DNA from: an uncultured Prevotellaceae bacterium
Lineage (GTDB): Bacteria; Bacteroidota; Bacteroidia; Bacteroidales; Muribaculaceae
Assembly (NCBI GenBank): GCA_900314215.1
Contig: OMUK01000068.1
Location: 1-36,367 of the forward strand
Length of the DNA stretch: 36,367 bases
Direction: 5' to 3'
This document shows, piece after piece, positions 24,429 through 33,008 of this stretch; the first letter of the stretch is position 1, and the number at the start of each line of letters is the position of its first letter. The translations under genes and the position numbers were made by a program. The notes below the pieces were generated by a model. The model ran no database searches. It was not told where the DNA came from and was given only the letters and a program-made list of their open reading frames with translations.

Positions 24429-24845
24429 ATGAAAAGTATTCTATCGGTTGCCATGGTCGCACTGCTCGCAGTAGCCGCAGCAATGCCTGCTATGGCTCAA
24501 AGCAAAGTCATTTACACCGGCGACATTGCCAGCAAGGTGATGGGCTACCAGGGCCCCACGCCCCTCAACATCACCATCAAGAATGGCAAGATTGCCAGCA
24601 TCGAGGCGCTCAGCAATCAGGAGTCGCCCAAGTTCTTCAACAAAGCCAAAAACGGCATTTTCCCTAAATATATAGGTAAGACGGTGAGCGAGGCGCTCAA
24701 GATGCACGTCGATGCCGTGACTGGCGCCACCTATTCCTCCAAGGCTCTGCTGCAAAACATCAAGCTTGGCTTGGAGCAGGCCAAGAAGTTGACCACCAAG
24801 AAGTCGACGACCAAGAAAGCGCGCAGCAAGCGTCGCCGTAGATGA
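24429..24845 (+). CDS. Secreted FMN-binding-domain protein with polybasic tail
   Basis: This 138-residue protein has a signal peptide (MKSILSVAMVALLAVAAAMPAMAQ) and one FMN_bind-type domain (PF04205). The motif D95-A-V-T-G-A-T-Y-S103 fits the DxxSGATxS/T signature in which the final Ser/Thr is covalently linked to FMN by the ApbE flavin transferase, so Ser103 is the candidate site. It would work as a periplasmic or surface electron carrier. After the domain the last about 20 residues are highly basic (KKLTTKKSTTKK, then SKRRRR), unusual for such a small protein and suited to binding an acidic surface, nucleic acid or membrane phosphate. It stands alone on the plus strand, with a hairpin after it. 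No apbE or partner redox protein is in the window. Confidence 0.85.
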   Translation: MKSILSVAMVALLAVAAAMPAMAQSKVIYTGDIASKVMGYQGPTPLNITIKNGKIASIEALSNQESPKFFNKAKNGIFPKYIGKTVSEALKMHVDAVTGATYSSKALLQNIKLGLEQAKKLTTKKSTTKKARSKRRRR

Positions 24846-24869
24846 GATTTAAACGATAACAATCAAAAC

Positions 24870-24916
24870 AGCAATGGCGCAGCTCTCTCTGTCTCATAGA
24901 GTTCTGCGCCATTGCT
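24870..24916. terminator. Bidirectional terminator between the FMN-binding and C10 protease genes
   Basis: AGCAATGGCGCAG (24870-24882) and CTGCGCCATTGCT (24904-24916) are a perfect 13-base inverted repeat with a 21-base loop, lying between two convergent genes. On the minus strand it is followed by GTTTTGATTG. It can serve both directions. Confidence 0.8.
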
Positions 24917-24943
24917 ATATCTTGATGCGAGGTGCCACGGTGG

Positions 24944-27343
24944 CTACTTGCTGAGCAAGATGTTGCCCAGGGTGGTGGTGTCGCTCACGTCGAGGGTGCC
25001 GCTGCCGTCGGCATCGGCCTCGTTTTGGTCAAAGGGATACACGTCGTTGCCCAAGATGGCATTGTTGAGCGCGGTGATGTCGGTCACATCAACCGAGCCA
25101 TCCACATTCACGTCGCCGGCCAGTGGGGCGGTGACGGTGAAGTTCACGTAGGTGCCCCACACGTAGTTTTTTGTCAGGTTGTTGGGGTTGCGCAGCACGA
25201 TGCGGTATTGCGTGCCCACCTCGCCGCGGGTGAAGGTGCCCACGAGGCGCACGGTCTTGGTCTCGCCTGCCGCCATGGTGATGAAGTCGCTATACACGCG
25301 GGTCAGGATAGAGCTCGACCCCATGGGCTGAATCATGGCCTCGATGCGCCCGGCATACGGGCCGCCGTTGTTGGTGAGGGTCGCTTTTCCCTCGATGTGG
25401 GTGGTGGGCAGCTTGCTTGCCGCCAGCGACAACGACTTGGCGATTGCCAACTTGATTGCGGCGGGCTCGGCGGCAATGGTCAGGCTCTTTTGCGCGCCGG
25501 CCACCACGGTGCTGTCGGCGGCATACACCACAGCCAGCTGGTAGCTGCCGGCGGCAGTGGGCGTGACGGTGGTCTCGAGGGTGGCCTCGCCGCCCGTGGT
25601 GATGTCGACGCTCTTGGGCACGCTTGCGGCAGCCACATGGCCTGCCGAGTCGAGCAGGGCGATGCGCAGGTTGCCGTTGTACTCGTTGCCGGTGTTGGCG
25701 ATGGTGGCTTTCACATCGATGGGCCGGGTGGCGGCCAGCACGCTGCTGTTGTCATAGCTTTTCACGCTCAGCTGCGGGGCGTTGTCGGGGTAGGAGAAAT
25801 AGGCGTAGAGGCCGTCGACCACCATCTTGATGCGCTGGTTGGTCGTGAGGCTCACGTCCATTTTGGTGTAGTCGGTGCTGTTCACGGGAGCCACCATGGG
25901 CACGATGTAGTAGGTGCCGGCACTGAGCGAGGTGGGCACTTGCATCTTCCAGGTATAGGTGTATAGATAGCCAAGTTTGAAGTAATTGGTCACGTCTCGG
26001 TAGGCGCCTATCTGCACCACGTTGCCACTGTCGTCGGTGATGGCGAGAGCCAGGCGTGCGCTGGCGTCGCCCTCGGCAGTAGAGATCACGTTGTAGTATT
26101 TCCACGTTATCGACGCGTTGAGGCCTTTCAGCACCTTCTCACTGCTGGTGGTGAATGCGCTGAGGTGCCCCACGAGGCCGTCGGTGGTGGTGCCCTGGTT
26201 GGGCATGAGGTGGTAGAGCATGCCTTGGCTCTGGTTGTAGCCACCCTCGCTCGAACCTATGCCCTGGTCGGCGGGCGTGAGGTCGGTGAGCAGGAAATAT
26301 CCGTTGGAGGCTCCGCCCCAGCCCCAATTCATGTGGTAATAGCCGCTTGTGTTGCAGCCGTCGACCACAAAGGCATGACCGCCGCTCGAGCTGCGACCGC
26401 TGTAGAGCACTGGGCGCTGGCTGGAGAGTTCGCCGTTGATGATGTCGAGCCAGGCGTCGAGGGTGTAGGCGTCGCGGTAGATGAAGCGCAAGCTCTTGTC
26501 GTAGCCAAAATGCACGGCCATCTTGTTCATGGTGCTGCTGGTATAGGCGCTGCTCGACGAGCCATAGTTCATGTTCACGGCCACGCCGCAGTCGCTCATG
26601 AGTTTGGCCACGGCGTTGTTTTGCGCCTCGGTCTCACTGCCCGAGTAGCTGGGCAGCATGTTGTTCCAGTCATAGTGGCTCTGGCCGAAGTCTACGCTCA
26701 GTTGCAGGGTGCTGTCCTTCTGGCCGTTCAATATGGTGGTATAGGTGTTGCTGCTCGAGCCGTCGATGGGCCAGCGGTGATAATACATGAGCTGGGCCAT
26801 GGCGGTGGCCACGCAGCCCGTGACGGCGCGCTTCACCGTGCCGCTCGAGTTGGTGTAGGTGGGGCACAAGTTGTTGTAGGGGGCACCCTGGTTCCACTTG
26901 ATGTTGCCCAGCAGGGGATACACATTGCCGGCGGTGTGAGAGGTCGAGGCCGAGATGCGCGCGCCGCTGTGGCTCTGCACATAGCGCACCTGCTCGGCAT
27001 AGTCGTCGAGCCACTCTTGCATGTTGGCTGGAATGTTGCTGGGGTCAAACTCGCCCTCGTCGCTGTAGCCCAGCACGGCGGGCAGGCAGTCGTCGCCCGC
27101 CACGAGCACGTAGCCCCCTCCGCTAGTGGCATTGAAGGCGTAGTACGCATTGCCCTTGGCGGCATAGACCAGCCGCAAGCTGGCATTGCCAGGTGCTCTC
27201 TTGCTGCCGGCGGTGGCGTGCTGGCTCAGGAAACTCAGGGCCTGCTGGCGGGCCTGCAGGCTGTCGACGGGAGCTGCCATGGCGCCACCGGCAACCAGCA
27301 GGGTTGCCAGCGCCACGATGGCATGGAAATATTGCTTGATCAT
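24944..27343 (-). CDS. Secreted C10 (streptopain-like) cysteine protease with dockerin-like C-terminus
   Basis: This 799-residue protein has a signal peptide (about 1-23). A Spi-type inhibitory pro-region follows (about 24-130, YYAFNATSGGGYVLVAGDD). The C10 catalytic domain covers about 150-385, with the nucleophile in AVTGCVATAMAQLMYYHRW (Cys177), the histidine in GGHAFVVDG (His323) and a downstream NWGWGG. Two or more Ig-like segments fill about 395-735, such as NTGNEYNGNLRIALLDSAG. The last 59 residues carry two calcium-loop repeats of dockerin type (DVNVDGSVDVTDITALNNAI and DADGSGTLDVSDTTTLGNIL). C10 proteases are often virulence-linked or gut-adapted enzymes in Bacteroidota. A dockerin implies binding to a cohesin, not visible here. 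A (AT)10 tract abuts its start. Confidence 0.9.
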   Translation of the reverse strand: MIKQYFHAIVALATLLVAGGAMAAPVDSLQARQQALSFLSQHATAGSKRAPGNASLRLVYAAKGNAYYAFNATSGGGYVLVAGDDCLPAVLGYSDEGEFDPSNIPANMQEWLDDYAEQVRYVQSHSGARISASTSHTAGNVYPLLGNIKWNQGAPYNNLCPTYTNSSGTVKRAVTGCVATAMAQLMYYHRWPIDGSSSNTYTTILNGQKDSTLQLSVDFGQSHYDWNNMLPSYSGSETEAQNNAVAKLMSDCGVAVNMNYGSSSSAYTSSTMNKMAVHFGYDKSLRFIYRDAYTLDAWLDIINGELSSQRPVLYSGRSSSGGHAFVVDGCNTSGYYHMNWGWGGASNGYFLLTDLTPADQGIGSSEGGYNQSQGMLYHLMPNQGTTTDGLVGHLSAFTTSSEKVLKGLNASITWKYYNVISTAEGDASARLALAITDDSGNVVQIGAYRDVTNYFKLGYLYTYTWKMQVPTSLSAGTYYIVPMVAPVNSTDYTKMDVSLTTNQRIKMVVDGLYAYFSYPDNAPQLSVKSYDNSSVLAATRPIDVKATIANTGNEYNGNLRIALLDSAGHVAAASVPKSVDITTGGEATLETTVTPTAAGSYQLAVVYAADSTVVAGAQKSLTIAAEPAAIKLAIAKSLSLAASKLPTTHIEGKATLTNNGGPYAGRIEAMIQPMGSSSILTRVYSDFITMAAGETKTVRLVGTFTRGEVGTQYRIVLRNPNNLTKNYVWGTYVNFTVTAPLAGDVNVDGSVDVTDITALNNAILGNDVYPFDQNEADADGSGTLDVSDTTTLGNILLSK

Positions 27344-27361
27344 ATATATATATATATATAT
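27342..27361. repeat. (AT)10 dinucleotide repeat adjoining the C10 protease start codon
   Basis: Twenty bases of alternating A and T run into the ATG of the C10 gene (the AT of its ATG is part of the run). Such tracts slip during replication; a change here would alter leader length or start context but not the reading frame of the protein. Confidence 0.85.
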
Positions 27362-27389
27362 CCCTTTCAGTTTAAAATAATCTAAGCCA

Positions 27390-27397
27390 CAAAGTTA
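27390..27397 (-). promoter_or_regulatory. Putative -7 box of the C10 protease gene
   Basis: Minus-strand TAACTTTG matches TAnnTTTG, 46 bases before the start codon. No clear -33 box at 19-20 bases. Confidence 0.45.
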
Positions 27398-27556
27398 TCA
27401 ATTTTCCCGCTCACCATGAAATTTGCAACCCTATTTTTAAATAGGCCTGCCTAACGTTGCGGGGGCAGTGTGGGCTGGCGCGGCAGCGGGGCGGCTGTGA
27501 GACGAAATTAATTATCAATTAAAGTTAAAGGGCAGGGGGAATTTGAAATTTATTGC

Positions 27557-27564
27557 TATCTTTG
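27557..27564 (+). promoter_or_regulatory. Putative -7 box of the acyltransferase gene
   Basis: TATCTTTG matches TAnnTTTG and ends 29 bases before the ATG at 27594. It overlaps a longer upstream in-frame extension, which is therefore probably not translated. No clear -33 box. Confidence 0.5.
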
Positions 27565-27593
27565 AAAAAATGTTACATAAGAATATATGGATT

Positions 27594-28772
27594 ATGGAAA
27601 ACGAAAACATTGCCATGCCGGCTGAGTTTGCCGACATTTGTCCTATTGCCGACAAGGATTTCCACAACGAGATGTCGATTTTGGTCGAAGAGCCCATGTT
27701 TAAGCAGATTGTGCGCATGGTCATGCCCGACCAGAAGTACTCGCAGCTCGTGCGCATCCTGCTGAGCCTGAACACCAAGCTGGAGTTCCAGCAGAAGATC
27801 ATGAAGCCATTTATGAAAGGTGTGCTTGCCAAGACCACCAAGGGTCTCGACTGCGACGGCCTCGACGAGCTGCCCAAGGACACGCCCAACCTCTTTATCA
27901 CCAATCACCGCGACATCGTGCTCGACTCGGCGCAGTTGAGCTATCTGCTCGTGGAGCACGGGCGCGACACGTGTGAGATTGCCATTGGCAACAACCTGCT
28001 CATCTACGACTGGATTACCAAGCTGGTGCGCCTCAACAAGAGCTTTATCGTGAAGCGCAACCTGGGCCGCGTGCAGACGCTGGCCGCCGCCATACAGCTG
28101 TCGCGCTACATCCACTTTGCCATCACGCAGAAGAAGGCCTCGATATGGCTGGCACAGCGCGAGGGCCGCTGCAAGGACAGCAACGACCGCACGCAGGAGA
28201 GCCTGCTCAAGATGCTCACCTACGGCAAGCGCGACGTGTCGTTTGTCGACAGCCTCAAGGAGCTCAACATCACGCCCATAGCCATCAGCTATGAGTATGA
28301 CCCCAACGACTACCTCAAGGCTCGCGAATTCCTGCTCAAGAGCAAGGACCCCAACTACAAGAAGACGCAGCTCGACGACCTCACGAGCATGAAGGTGGGC
28401 ATCATGGGCTACAAGGGCCATGTGCACTACCAGTTCACGCAGTGCATCAACGATGAGCTCGACCTCATTCCTGCCGACCTCGACAAGCTGCTCACCGTGC
28501 GCCGCGTGTGCAGCATCATCGACCACGCCATCCACACGGGCTACAAGATATTCAAGACCAACTATATAGCCCACGACATGCTCTTCGACGAGAAGGAATT
28601 TGCCGACAAATACACGCCTGAGGAGTATGACGCCTTTGGCAAGTATCTCGCCGGCCAGGTAGCCAAGGTCAACGATATCCCCGTCAACGACACCGACCGC
28701 AGCTACATGCTCAACCGCATGCTGCAGATGTATTCCAATCCGCTCACCAATCAGCTCGAGGCCCTCAGGTAA
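27594..28772 (+). CDS. PlsC-like (LPLAT) acyltransferase family protein
   Basis: I chose the ATG at 27594 because a -7 box lies 30 bases upstream; the frame is open further upstream to 27543. The 392-residue protein carries the acyltransferase block FITNHRDIVLDSAQLSYLL (NHxxxxD-like, about 99-117) and the second block WLAQREGRCKDSNDRTQ (EGR, about 186-200). These are typical of glycerol-3-phosphate and 1-acylglycerol-3-phosphate acyltransferases that add fatty acyl chains to glycerol phosphate or a related lipid. It is longer than classical PlsC (about 240), with an extra C-terminal helical region of unknown purpose (about 240-392). No transmembrane helix is obvious. It is followed 16 bases later by a metallophosphoesterase. 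Exact substrate uncertain. Confidence 0.75.
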   Translation: MENENIAMPAEFADICPIADKDFHNEMSILVEEPMFKQIVRMVMPDQKYSQLVRILLSLNTKLEFQQKIMKPFMKGVLAKTTKGLDCDGLDELPKDTPNLFITNHRDIVLDSAQLSYLLVEHGRDTCEIAIGNNLLIYDWITKLVRLNKSFIVKRNLGRVQTLAAAIQLSRYIHFAITQKKASIWLAQREGRCKDSNDRTQESLLKMLTYGKRDVSFVDSLKELNITPIAISYEYDPNDYLKAREFLLKSKDPNYKKTQLDDLTSMKVGIMGYKGHVHYQFTQCINDELDLIPADLDKLLTVRRVCSIIDHAIHTGYKIFKTNYIAHDMLFDEKEFADKYTPEEYDAFGKYLAGQVAKVNDIPVNDTDRSYMLNRMLQMYSNPLTNQLEALR

Positions 28773-28787
28773 ACTCATTGCCGCTGC

Positions 28788-30002
28788 ATGACGCTCTACT
28801 GGATACCCGGCTTGATAGGTATCGCGGTGCTTCTGCTTGTCGATTATGTGATATATCGCAGGCTCAAGCACAGCGAGCGGTTGCCTCATGGCTTGGCCCG
28901 CTTGCACGTGGGCCTGGCCGGGTGTCTCTATGCCCTGCTGGCTGTGGCGGTGTGCATCCCCAGCCACCGTTGCAGCAACGCGATGCTGGTGTTGCAGATG
29001 TGGCTGCTCTATGTGGCATTTGCCATCCCGGCATGCAAGATGCTCTTCCTGCTCTTCTACTCGGTGTCGTGGATTAGGCGGCTGCCCGGTGGGGTGAAGT
29101 GGGCCTTCCGCGTCATCGGCGTCGTGGTGGGCATCGCCGCCGTGGTAGAGTGCGCGCTGGGTGTGCTGGTCAATCCCTATCGCCTGCAGGTGAACCGTGT
29201 CACCATCGAGAGCGACCGCTTGCCACAGGAGTTCGACGGCTACCGAGTGGTGCAATTCAGCGACTCGCACTTGGGCACCTACAATGGCGACACGGCATTT
29301 GTATCGCGCTATGTCGACACCATCAACGCCCTCAAGCCCGACTTGCTGTGCTTCACCGGCGACATCGAGAACCGGCTCAACAGCGAGGTAGTGCCCTATA
29401 AGCCCATCCTGAGCCGCCTGCGTGCCCGCGACGGGGTGTACTCGATACGCGGCAACCACGATGTGGGCGTCTACTACAAGTGGCCCTCTAAGCTGGTGAC
29501 CGATTTCCAGGGCGGCATCATGCTCAGGCAGATGGAGGCTGACTTGGGGTGGACATTGCTCACCAACAGCTCCTGCTACATCCATCGAGGCTCAAGCAAG
29601 ATTGCCTTGATAGGCATCGACGGCTTTGGTAATAAATATGGCGATATCCCGCCCGACGGCAACCTGCACATGGCCTACCCGACGTATCGCGACAGCATCT
29701 TCAAGATCGTGCTGCACCACAGCCCCGAGTTGTGGAGCGACACCTTCAGGCGCAACACCCGCATCGACTTGATTCTGTGCGGCCACACCCACGCCATGCA
29801 GATGATGGTCACCATCGCCGGCCACCGCTTCTCGCCAGCCATGTTCCAGTACCCGCAGTGGGGCGGACTCTACACCGATGCCAGCGGCGAGCGCAACATG
29901 TATGTCAACATAGGCCTGGGCGAGGTGGGCATGCCGGGGCGGCTGGGCAGCGCCTTGCCCGAAATCACGGTCATCACCCTCAAGCGCAAGCCCTTGCGAT
30001 GA
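28788..30002 (+). CDS. Membrane-anchored metallophosphoesterase (YkuE/YaeI-like)
   Basis: This 404-residue protein has about four hydrophobic N-terminal helices (residues 1-135) and then a calcineurin-like phosphoesterase domain. The metal-ligand motifs appear in order: FSDSHLG near 162, TGDIEN near 190, RGNHDVG near 220, LHHSPE near 300 and GHTHAM near 325. Related proteins such as YaeI/YkuE are surface-facing or periplasmic phosphodiesterases acting on lipids or nucleotides. It starts 16 bases after the acyltransferase, so the two are probably one transcription unit; a lipid-remodelling pair is an inference. A short AT-rich stretch follows before tex. Nothing broken seen. Confidence 0.85.
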   Translation: MTLYWIPGLIGIAVLLLVDYVIYRRLKHSERLPHGLARLHVGLAGCLYALLAVAVCIPSHRCSNAMLVLQMWLLYVAFAIPACKMLFLLFYSVSWIRRLPGGVKWAFRVIGVVVGIAAVVECALGVLVNPYRLQVNRVTIESDRLPQEFDGYRVVQFSDSHLGTYNGDTAFVSRYVDTINALKPDLLCFTGDIENRLNSEVVPYKPILSRLRARDGVYSIRGNHDVGVYYKWPSKLVTDFQGGIMLRQMEADLGWTLLTNSSCYIHRGSSKIALIGIDGFGNKYGDIPPDGNLHMAYPTYRDSIFKIVLHHSPELWSDTFRRNTRIDLILCGHTHAMQMMVTIAGHRFSPAMFQYPQWGGLYTDASGERNMYVNIGLGEVGMPGRLGSALPEITVITLKRKPLR

Positions 30003-30058
30003 CGTGAGCAGCCGAACTGAATAACATAAAACTATTACATTATATATATACTTATATC

Positions 30059-32194
30059 ATGGTTGATAAAGTCACAACCCTCATATCGCAGGAACTCAAC
30101 ATTCCCCTCAATCAAGTGGCAGGCACCGTGGGCCTGCTGCGCGACGACAACTCGATACCCTTCATAAGCCGCTACCGCAAGGAGGCCACTGGCGGGCTCG
30201 ACGATGTCGCCATCCAATCGATCGACGCCAAGCTGAAATATTACAACGAGTTGCAGAAGCGCAAGGCCACCATCCTCAAGTCGATTGAGGCACAAGACAA
30301 ACTCACCGACGAGCTGAGCGTGAAAATCGCCAATTGCTGGAACGCCAATACGCTCGAGGACATCTACTTGCCCTACAAGCCCAAGCGGCGCACGCGCGCC
30401 GAGGTGGCTCGCAACCGCGGGCTGGAGCCGCTGGCCAAGATTATCATGGCGCAGCATGGCGACAACATCGACGAGCGTGCCAAGCAGTACACGGGCGATG
30501 AGGTGCCCGATGCCCAGGCTGCCATTGCCGGAGCCCAGGACATCATTGCCGAGTGGGTGAGCGAGAACCAGGCTGTGCGCAACAGCGTGCGCCGCGCCTT
30601 CCGCCACGACGCCGTGCTCACCTCCACCTTTGTGAAAGGCAAGGAGATAGAGGGCCGCAACTATGAGAACTACTACGACTACAGCCAGCCGCTGCGCCGC
30701 GTGTCGTCGCACCAGCTGCTCGCCATCAGGCGCGGCGAGAAAGAGGGTTACCTGAAGGTGGCCATCAACATCAACGACGACCGCGCCATCGACAACATCT
30801 GCCGCATTGTGGTGCATGGCCGCGGGCAGTCGGCGAGCTTGGTCGAGGAGGCCGTCGAGGACAGCTACAAGCGCCTCGTCCGCCCCTCGATCGAGACCGA
30901 GTTTGCCGCCCACTCCAAGGCTGTGGCCGACGACGAGGCCATCGAGATGTTTGCCCGCAACGCCCGCGAGCTGCTGTTTGCCCCGCCGCTTGGCCACAAG
31001 CACATCCTGGCTGTGGACCCGGGCTTCCGCACCGGTTGCAAGGTGGTGTGCCTCGACGAGAACGGCAACCTCAAGCACCACACGGTGATTTATCCCACAG
31101 CTCCGCACTACGACATCGACGGCGCCACAGCCACCATGCAAGAGCTGGTGCAGAAATACAACATCGACGCCATTGCCGTGGGCAACGGCACGGCCAGCCG
31201 CGAGACCGAGCGCTTCTTGAAGCGTGTGGACTACGGCGGCAAGCAGGTGAACGTGTACGTGGTGAGCGAGAACGGAGCCTCGATCTACTCGGCCTCGCAG
31301 ATTGCCCGCGACGAGTTCCCCGATGAAGACGTGACCGTGCGCGGCGCCGTCTCGATAGGCCGCCGCTTGCTCGACCCGCTTGCCGAGCTGGTGAAAATCG
31401 ACCCCAAGTCGATAGGTGTGGGGCAGTATCAGCACGATGTGGACCAGACCAAGCTCAAGGAGGCCCTCAACTTCACCGTCGAGAGCTGTGTGAATAGCGT
31501 GGGTGTGAACATCAACACCGCCAGCAAGGAGCTGCTCACCTATGTGGCCGGTCTGGGCCCCGCACTGGCGCAAAACATCGTGGACTACCGCAAGGAGAAT
31601 GGCGACTTCCACTCGCGCCGCGAGATTATGAAGGTACCCAAGTTGGGCGTGAAGACCTTCACCCAGGCCGCCGGCTTCCTGCGTGTGCCCGAGAGCGACA
31701 ACCCGCTCGACAACTCGGCCGTGCACCCCGAGCGCTACGCCCTGGTGGAGCGCATGGCGGCCGACTGCGGCTGCACGGTGGCGCAACTCATCACCAGCGA
31801 CGAGGCGCGCAAGAAAATCGACGTGAAGCGCTACGTGAGCCCCGAGGTGGGATTGCCCACGCTTGCCGACATCATGCGCGAGCTCGAGAAGCCCGGCCGC
31901 GACCCGCGCTCTACGGCACAGGTGCTGGAGTTTGACGACAATGTGCACGACATCAGGGATTTGCGCAAGGACATGGAGCTCAATGGCATCGTGACCAACG
32001 TCACCAAGTTTGGCGCCTTTGTCGACATCGGCATCCACGAGAACGGACTGGTGCACATCTCGCAGCTGGCCGACCGCCGCGTGAGCGATCCCTCGCGTGT
32101 GGTGCACATCAATCAGCACGTGCGCGTGCGCGTGATCGACGTCGACCTCGACCGCAAGCGCATCTCGCTCTCGATGAAAGGAGTGCGGCAATGA
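30059..32194 (+). CDS. tex: Tex-family RNA-binding transcription accessory protein
   Basis: This 711-residue protein has the full Tex layout: an N-terminal helical region (about 1-190, with SIPFISRYRKEATGGLDD), a YqgF/RNase H-like domain starting near 318 (VDPGFRTGCKVVCLDE), paired helix-hairpin-helix region (about 490-560, VGVNINTASKELLTYVAG), and a C-terminal S1 domain from about 640 (LNGIVTNVTKFGAFVDIG). Tex binds nucleic acid and influences transcription and expression of some virulence genes in other bacteria. The leader just upstream is AT-rich. The stop TGA overlaps the next ATG by four bases, so folK is translationally coupled. No anomalies. Confidence 0.95.
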   Translation: MVDKVTTLISQELNIPLNQVAGTVGLLRDDNSIPFISRYRKEATGGLDDVAIQSIDAKLKYYNELQKRKATILKSIEAQDKLTDELSVKIANCWNANTLEDIYLPYKPKRRTRAEVARNRGLEPLAKIIMAQHGDNIDERAKQYTGDEVPDAQAAIAGAQDIIAEWVSENQAVRNSVRRAFRHDAVLTSTFVKGKEIEGRNYENYYDYSQPLRRVSSHQLLAIRRGEKEGYLKVAININDDRAIDNICRIVVHGRGQSASLVEEAVEDSYKRLVRPSIETEFAAHSKAVADDEAIEMFARNARELLFAPPLGHKHILAVDPGFRTGCKVVCLDENGNLKHHTVIYPTAPHYDIDGATATMQELVQKYNIDAIAVGNGTASRETERFLKRVDYGGKQVNVYVVSENGASIYSASQIARDEFPDEDVTVRGAVSIGRRLLDPLAELVKIDPKSIGVGQYQHDVDQTKLKEALNFTVESCVNSVGVNINTASKELLTYVAGLGPALAQNIVDYRKENGDFHSRREIMKVPKLGVKTFTQAAGFLRVPESDNPLDNSAVHPERYALVERMAADCGCTVAQLITSDEARKKIDVKRYVSPEVGLPTLADIMRELEKPGRDPRSTAQVLEFDDNVHDIRDLRKDMELNGIVTNVTKFGAFVDIGIHENGLVHISQLADRRVSDPSRVVHINQHVRVRVIDVDLDRKRISLSMKGVRQ

Positions 32195-32589
32195 GCCACG
32201 AGCCCTTGTCGGTGGCCGTGCTCAGCCTGGGCAGCAATGTGCCCGACAGCCGTGAGCAGGTGCTGGGCGCCCTGGCCTGGCTGCGCGAGCGTGTGGCACG
32301 GGGACTGCGCTGCTCCGAGCTCTACTCCACGCCCGCCTTGCGCCCCGGCAAGCCCCGCTACCTCAACGCTGTGGCGGTGGCCGAGACCGCAATGCAGCTG
32401 GCCGAGCTCAACGCCGCCCTCAAGCAGCACGAGGCAGCCTGTGGCCGCGACGAGGCAATGCGCCGGCAGGGGCTGGTGCCCATCGACCTCGACGTGGTGA
32501 TGTGGAATGGCGCGGTGCTGCGCGACAAGGATTACAATCAACAATATTTCCAGATAGGCTGGAAGCTAATCAACAATAGCAAGATATGA
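32191..32589 (+). CDS. folK: 2-amino-4-hydroxy-6-hydroxymethyldihydropteridine diphosphokinase (HPPK)
   Basis: This 132-residue protein starts with AVLSLGSNVPDSREQVLGAL, the HPPK opening. It continues with CSELYSTPAL, YLNAVAVAET, ELNAALKQHEAACGR and the PIDLDVVMWNG segment holding the two metal aspartates. It transfers pyrophosphate from ATP to 6-hydroxymethyl-dihydropterin in folate synthesis. At 132 residues it is shorter than E. coli FolK (about 159) but close to other Bacteroidota versions. The conserved GPR before the DLD motif is LVP here, a divergence from the E. coli pattern. It overlaps tex by four bases and the next gene by four bases (ATGA at both). Confidence 0.8.
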   Translation: MSHEPLSVAVLSLGSNVPDSREQVLGALAWLRERVARGLRCSELYSTPALRPGKPRYLNAVAVAETAMQLAELNAALKQHEAACGRDEAMRRQGLVPIDLDVVMWNGAVLRDKDYNQQYFQIGWKLINNSKI

Positions 32590-32909
32590 AGCAAATCAGT
32601 TTTCAAGACAGTGACGCGCACAACGCCGGCAAGCCCTCGCGATTGCTCAAGCTATACCGTGTGATATCGGTGGTGCTGCTCGTGGGCGCCATTGCCTATA
32701 TCGTGATGCCCTACGACTTCGACTCGATGGGGTGGATGGGCTATATCGACGACTTTTTCCTCTTTATGGCCGCCTTCACCTTCTTCAACGGCAGTTTCCA
32801 GAAGGCCGCCCGCCACACCATGCGGCGCCAGCTCTACATGATAGCCTTGCTCTTCTTCATCATGGCCGTGGTGTGGGTGCTGGTGCTCAACATGCTGGGC
32901 ACAACGTGA
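32586..32909 (+). CDS. Small DUF1232-like (YkvA) membrane protein
   Basis: This 107-residue protein contains the DUF1232 pattern: VVLLVGAIAYIVMPYDFD, then WMGYIDDFFLFMAAF near residues 50-65. The proline-tyrosine-aspartate and YIDD residues correspond to the SPxD...GYxDD signature. Further C-terminal helices (about 70-105) suggest three membrane segments in all. The function of the family is not established. It overlaps folK by four bases and so is part of the tex-folK unit. After the stop at 32909 comes a short T-rich stretch before the glnS promoter. Confidence 0.7.
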   Translation: MKQISFQDSDAHNAGKPSRLLKLYRVISVVLLVGAIAYIVMPYDFDSMGWMGYIDDFFLFMAAFTFFNGSFQKAARHTMRRQLYMIALLFFIMAVVWVLVLNMLGTT

Positions 32910-32971
32910 CATTTTTTTGCCCCATTCTTCATTTTTGAGGCCTGTTGAAAGCAGATGTGCACTTTTTTTAG

Positions 32972-32979
32972 TAAATTTG
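32972..32979 (+). promoter_or_regulatory. -7 box of glnS
   Basis: TAAATTTG followed by CAC, 29 bases before the ATG at 33009. No convincing -33 box at 19-20 bases. Confidence 0.55.
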
Positions 32980-33008
32980 CACTTTCAATATTGATAAATC
33001 ACAACGTT

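Noticed and set aside
27573-29585. Long minus-strand open frame (670 codons) opposite the acyltransferase and phosphoesterase genes
   Set aside because: It spans two real genes and their gap on the other strand and has no recognisable domain; same shadow pattern. The same holds for 30035-32191 opposite tex, 32985-34445 opposite glnS and 26165-27385 opposite the C10 gene.
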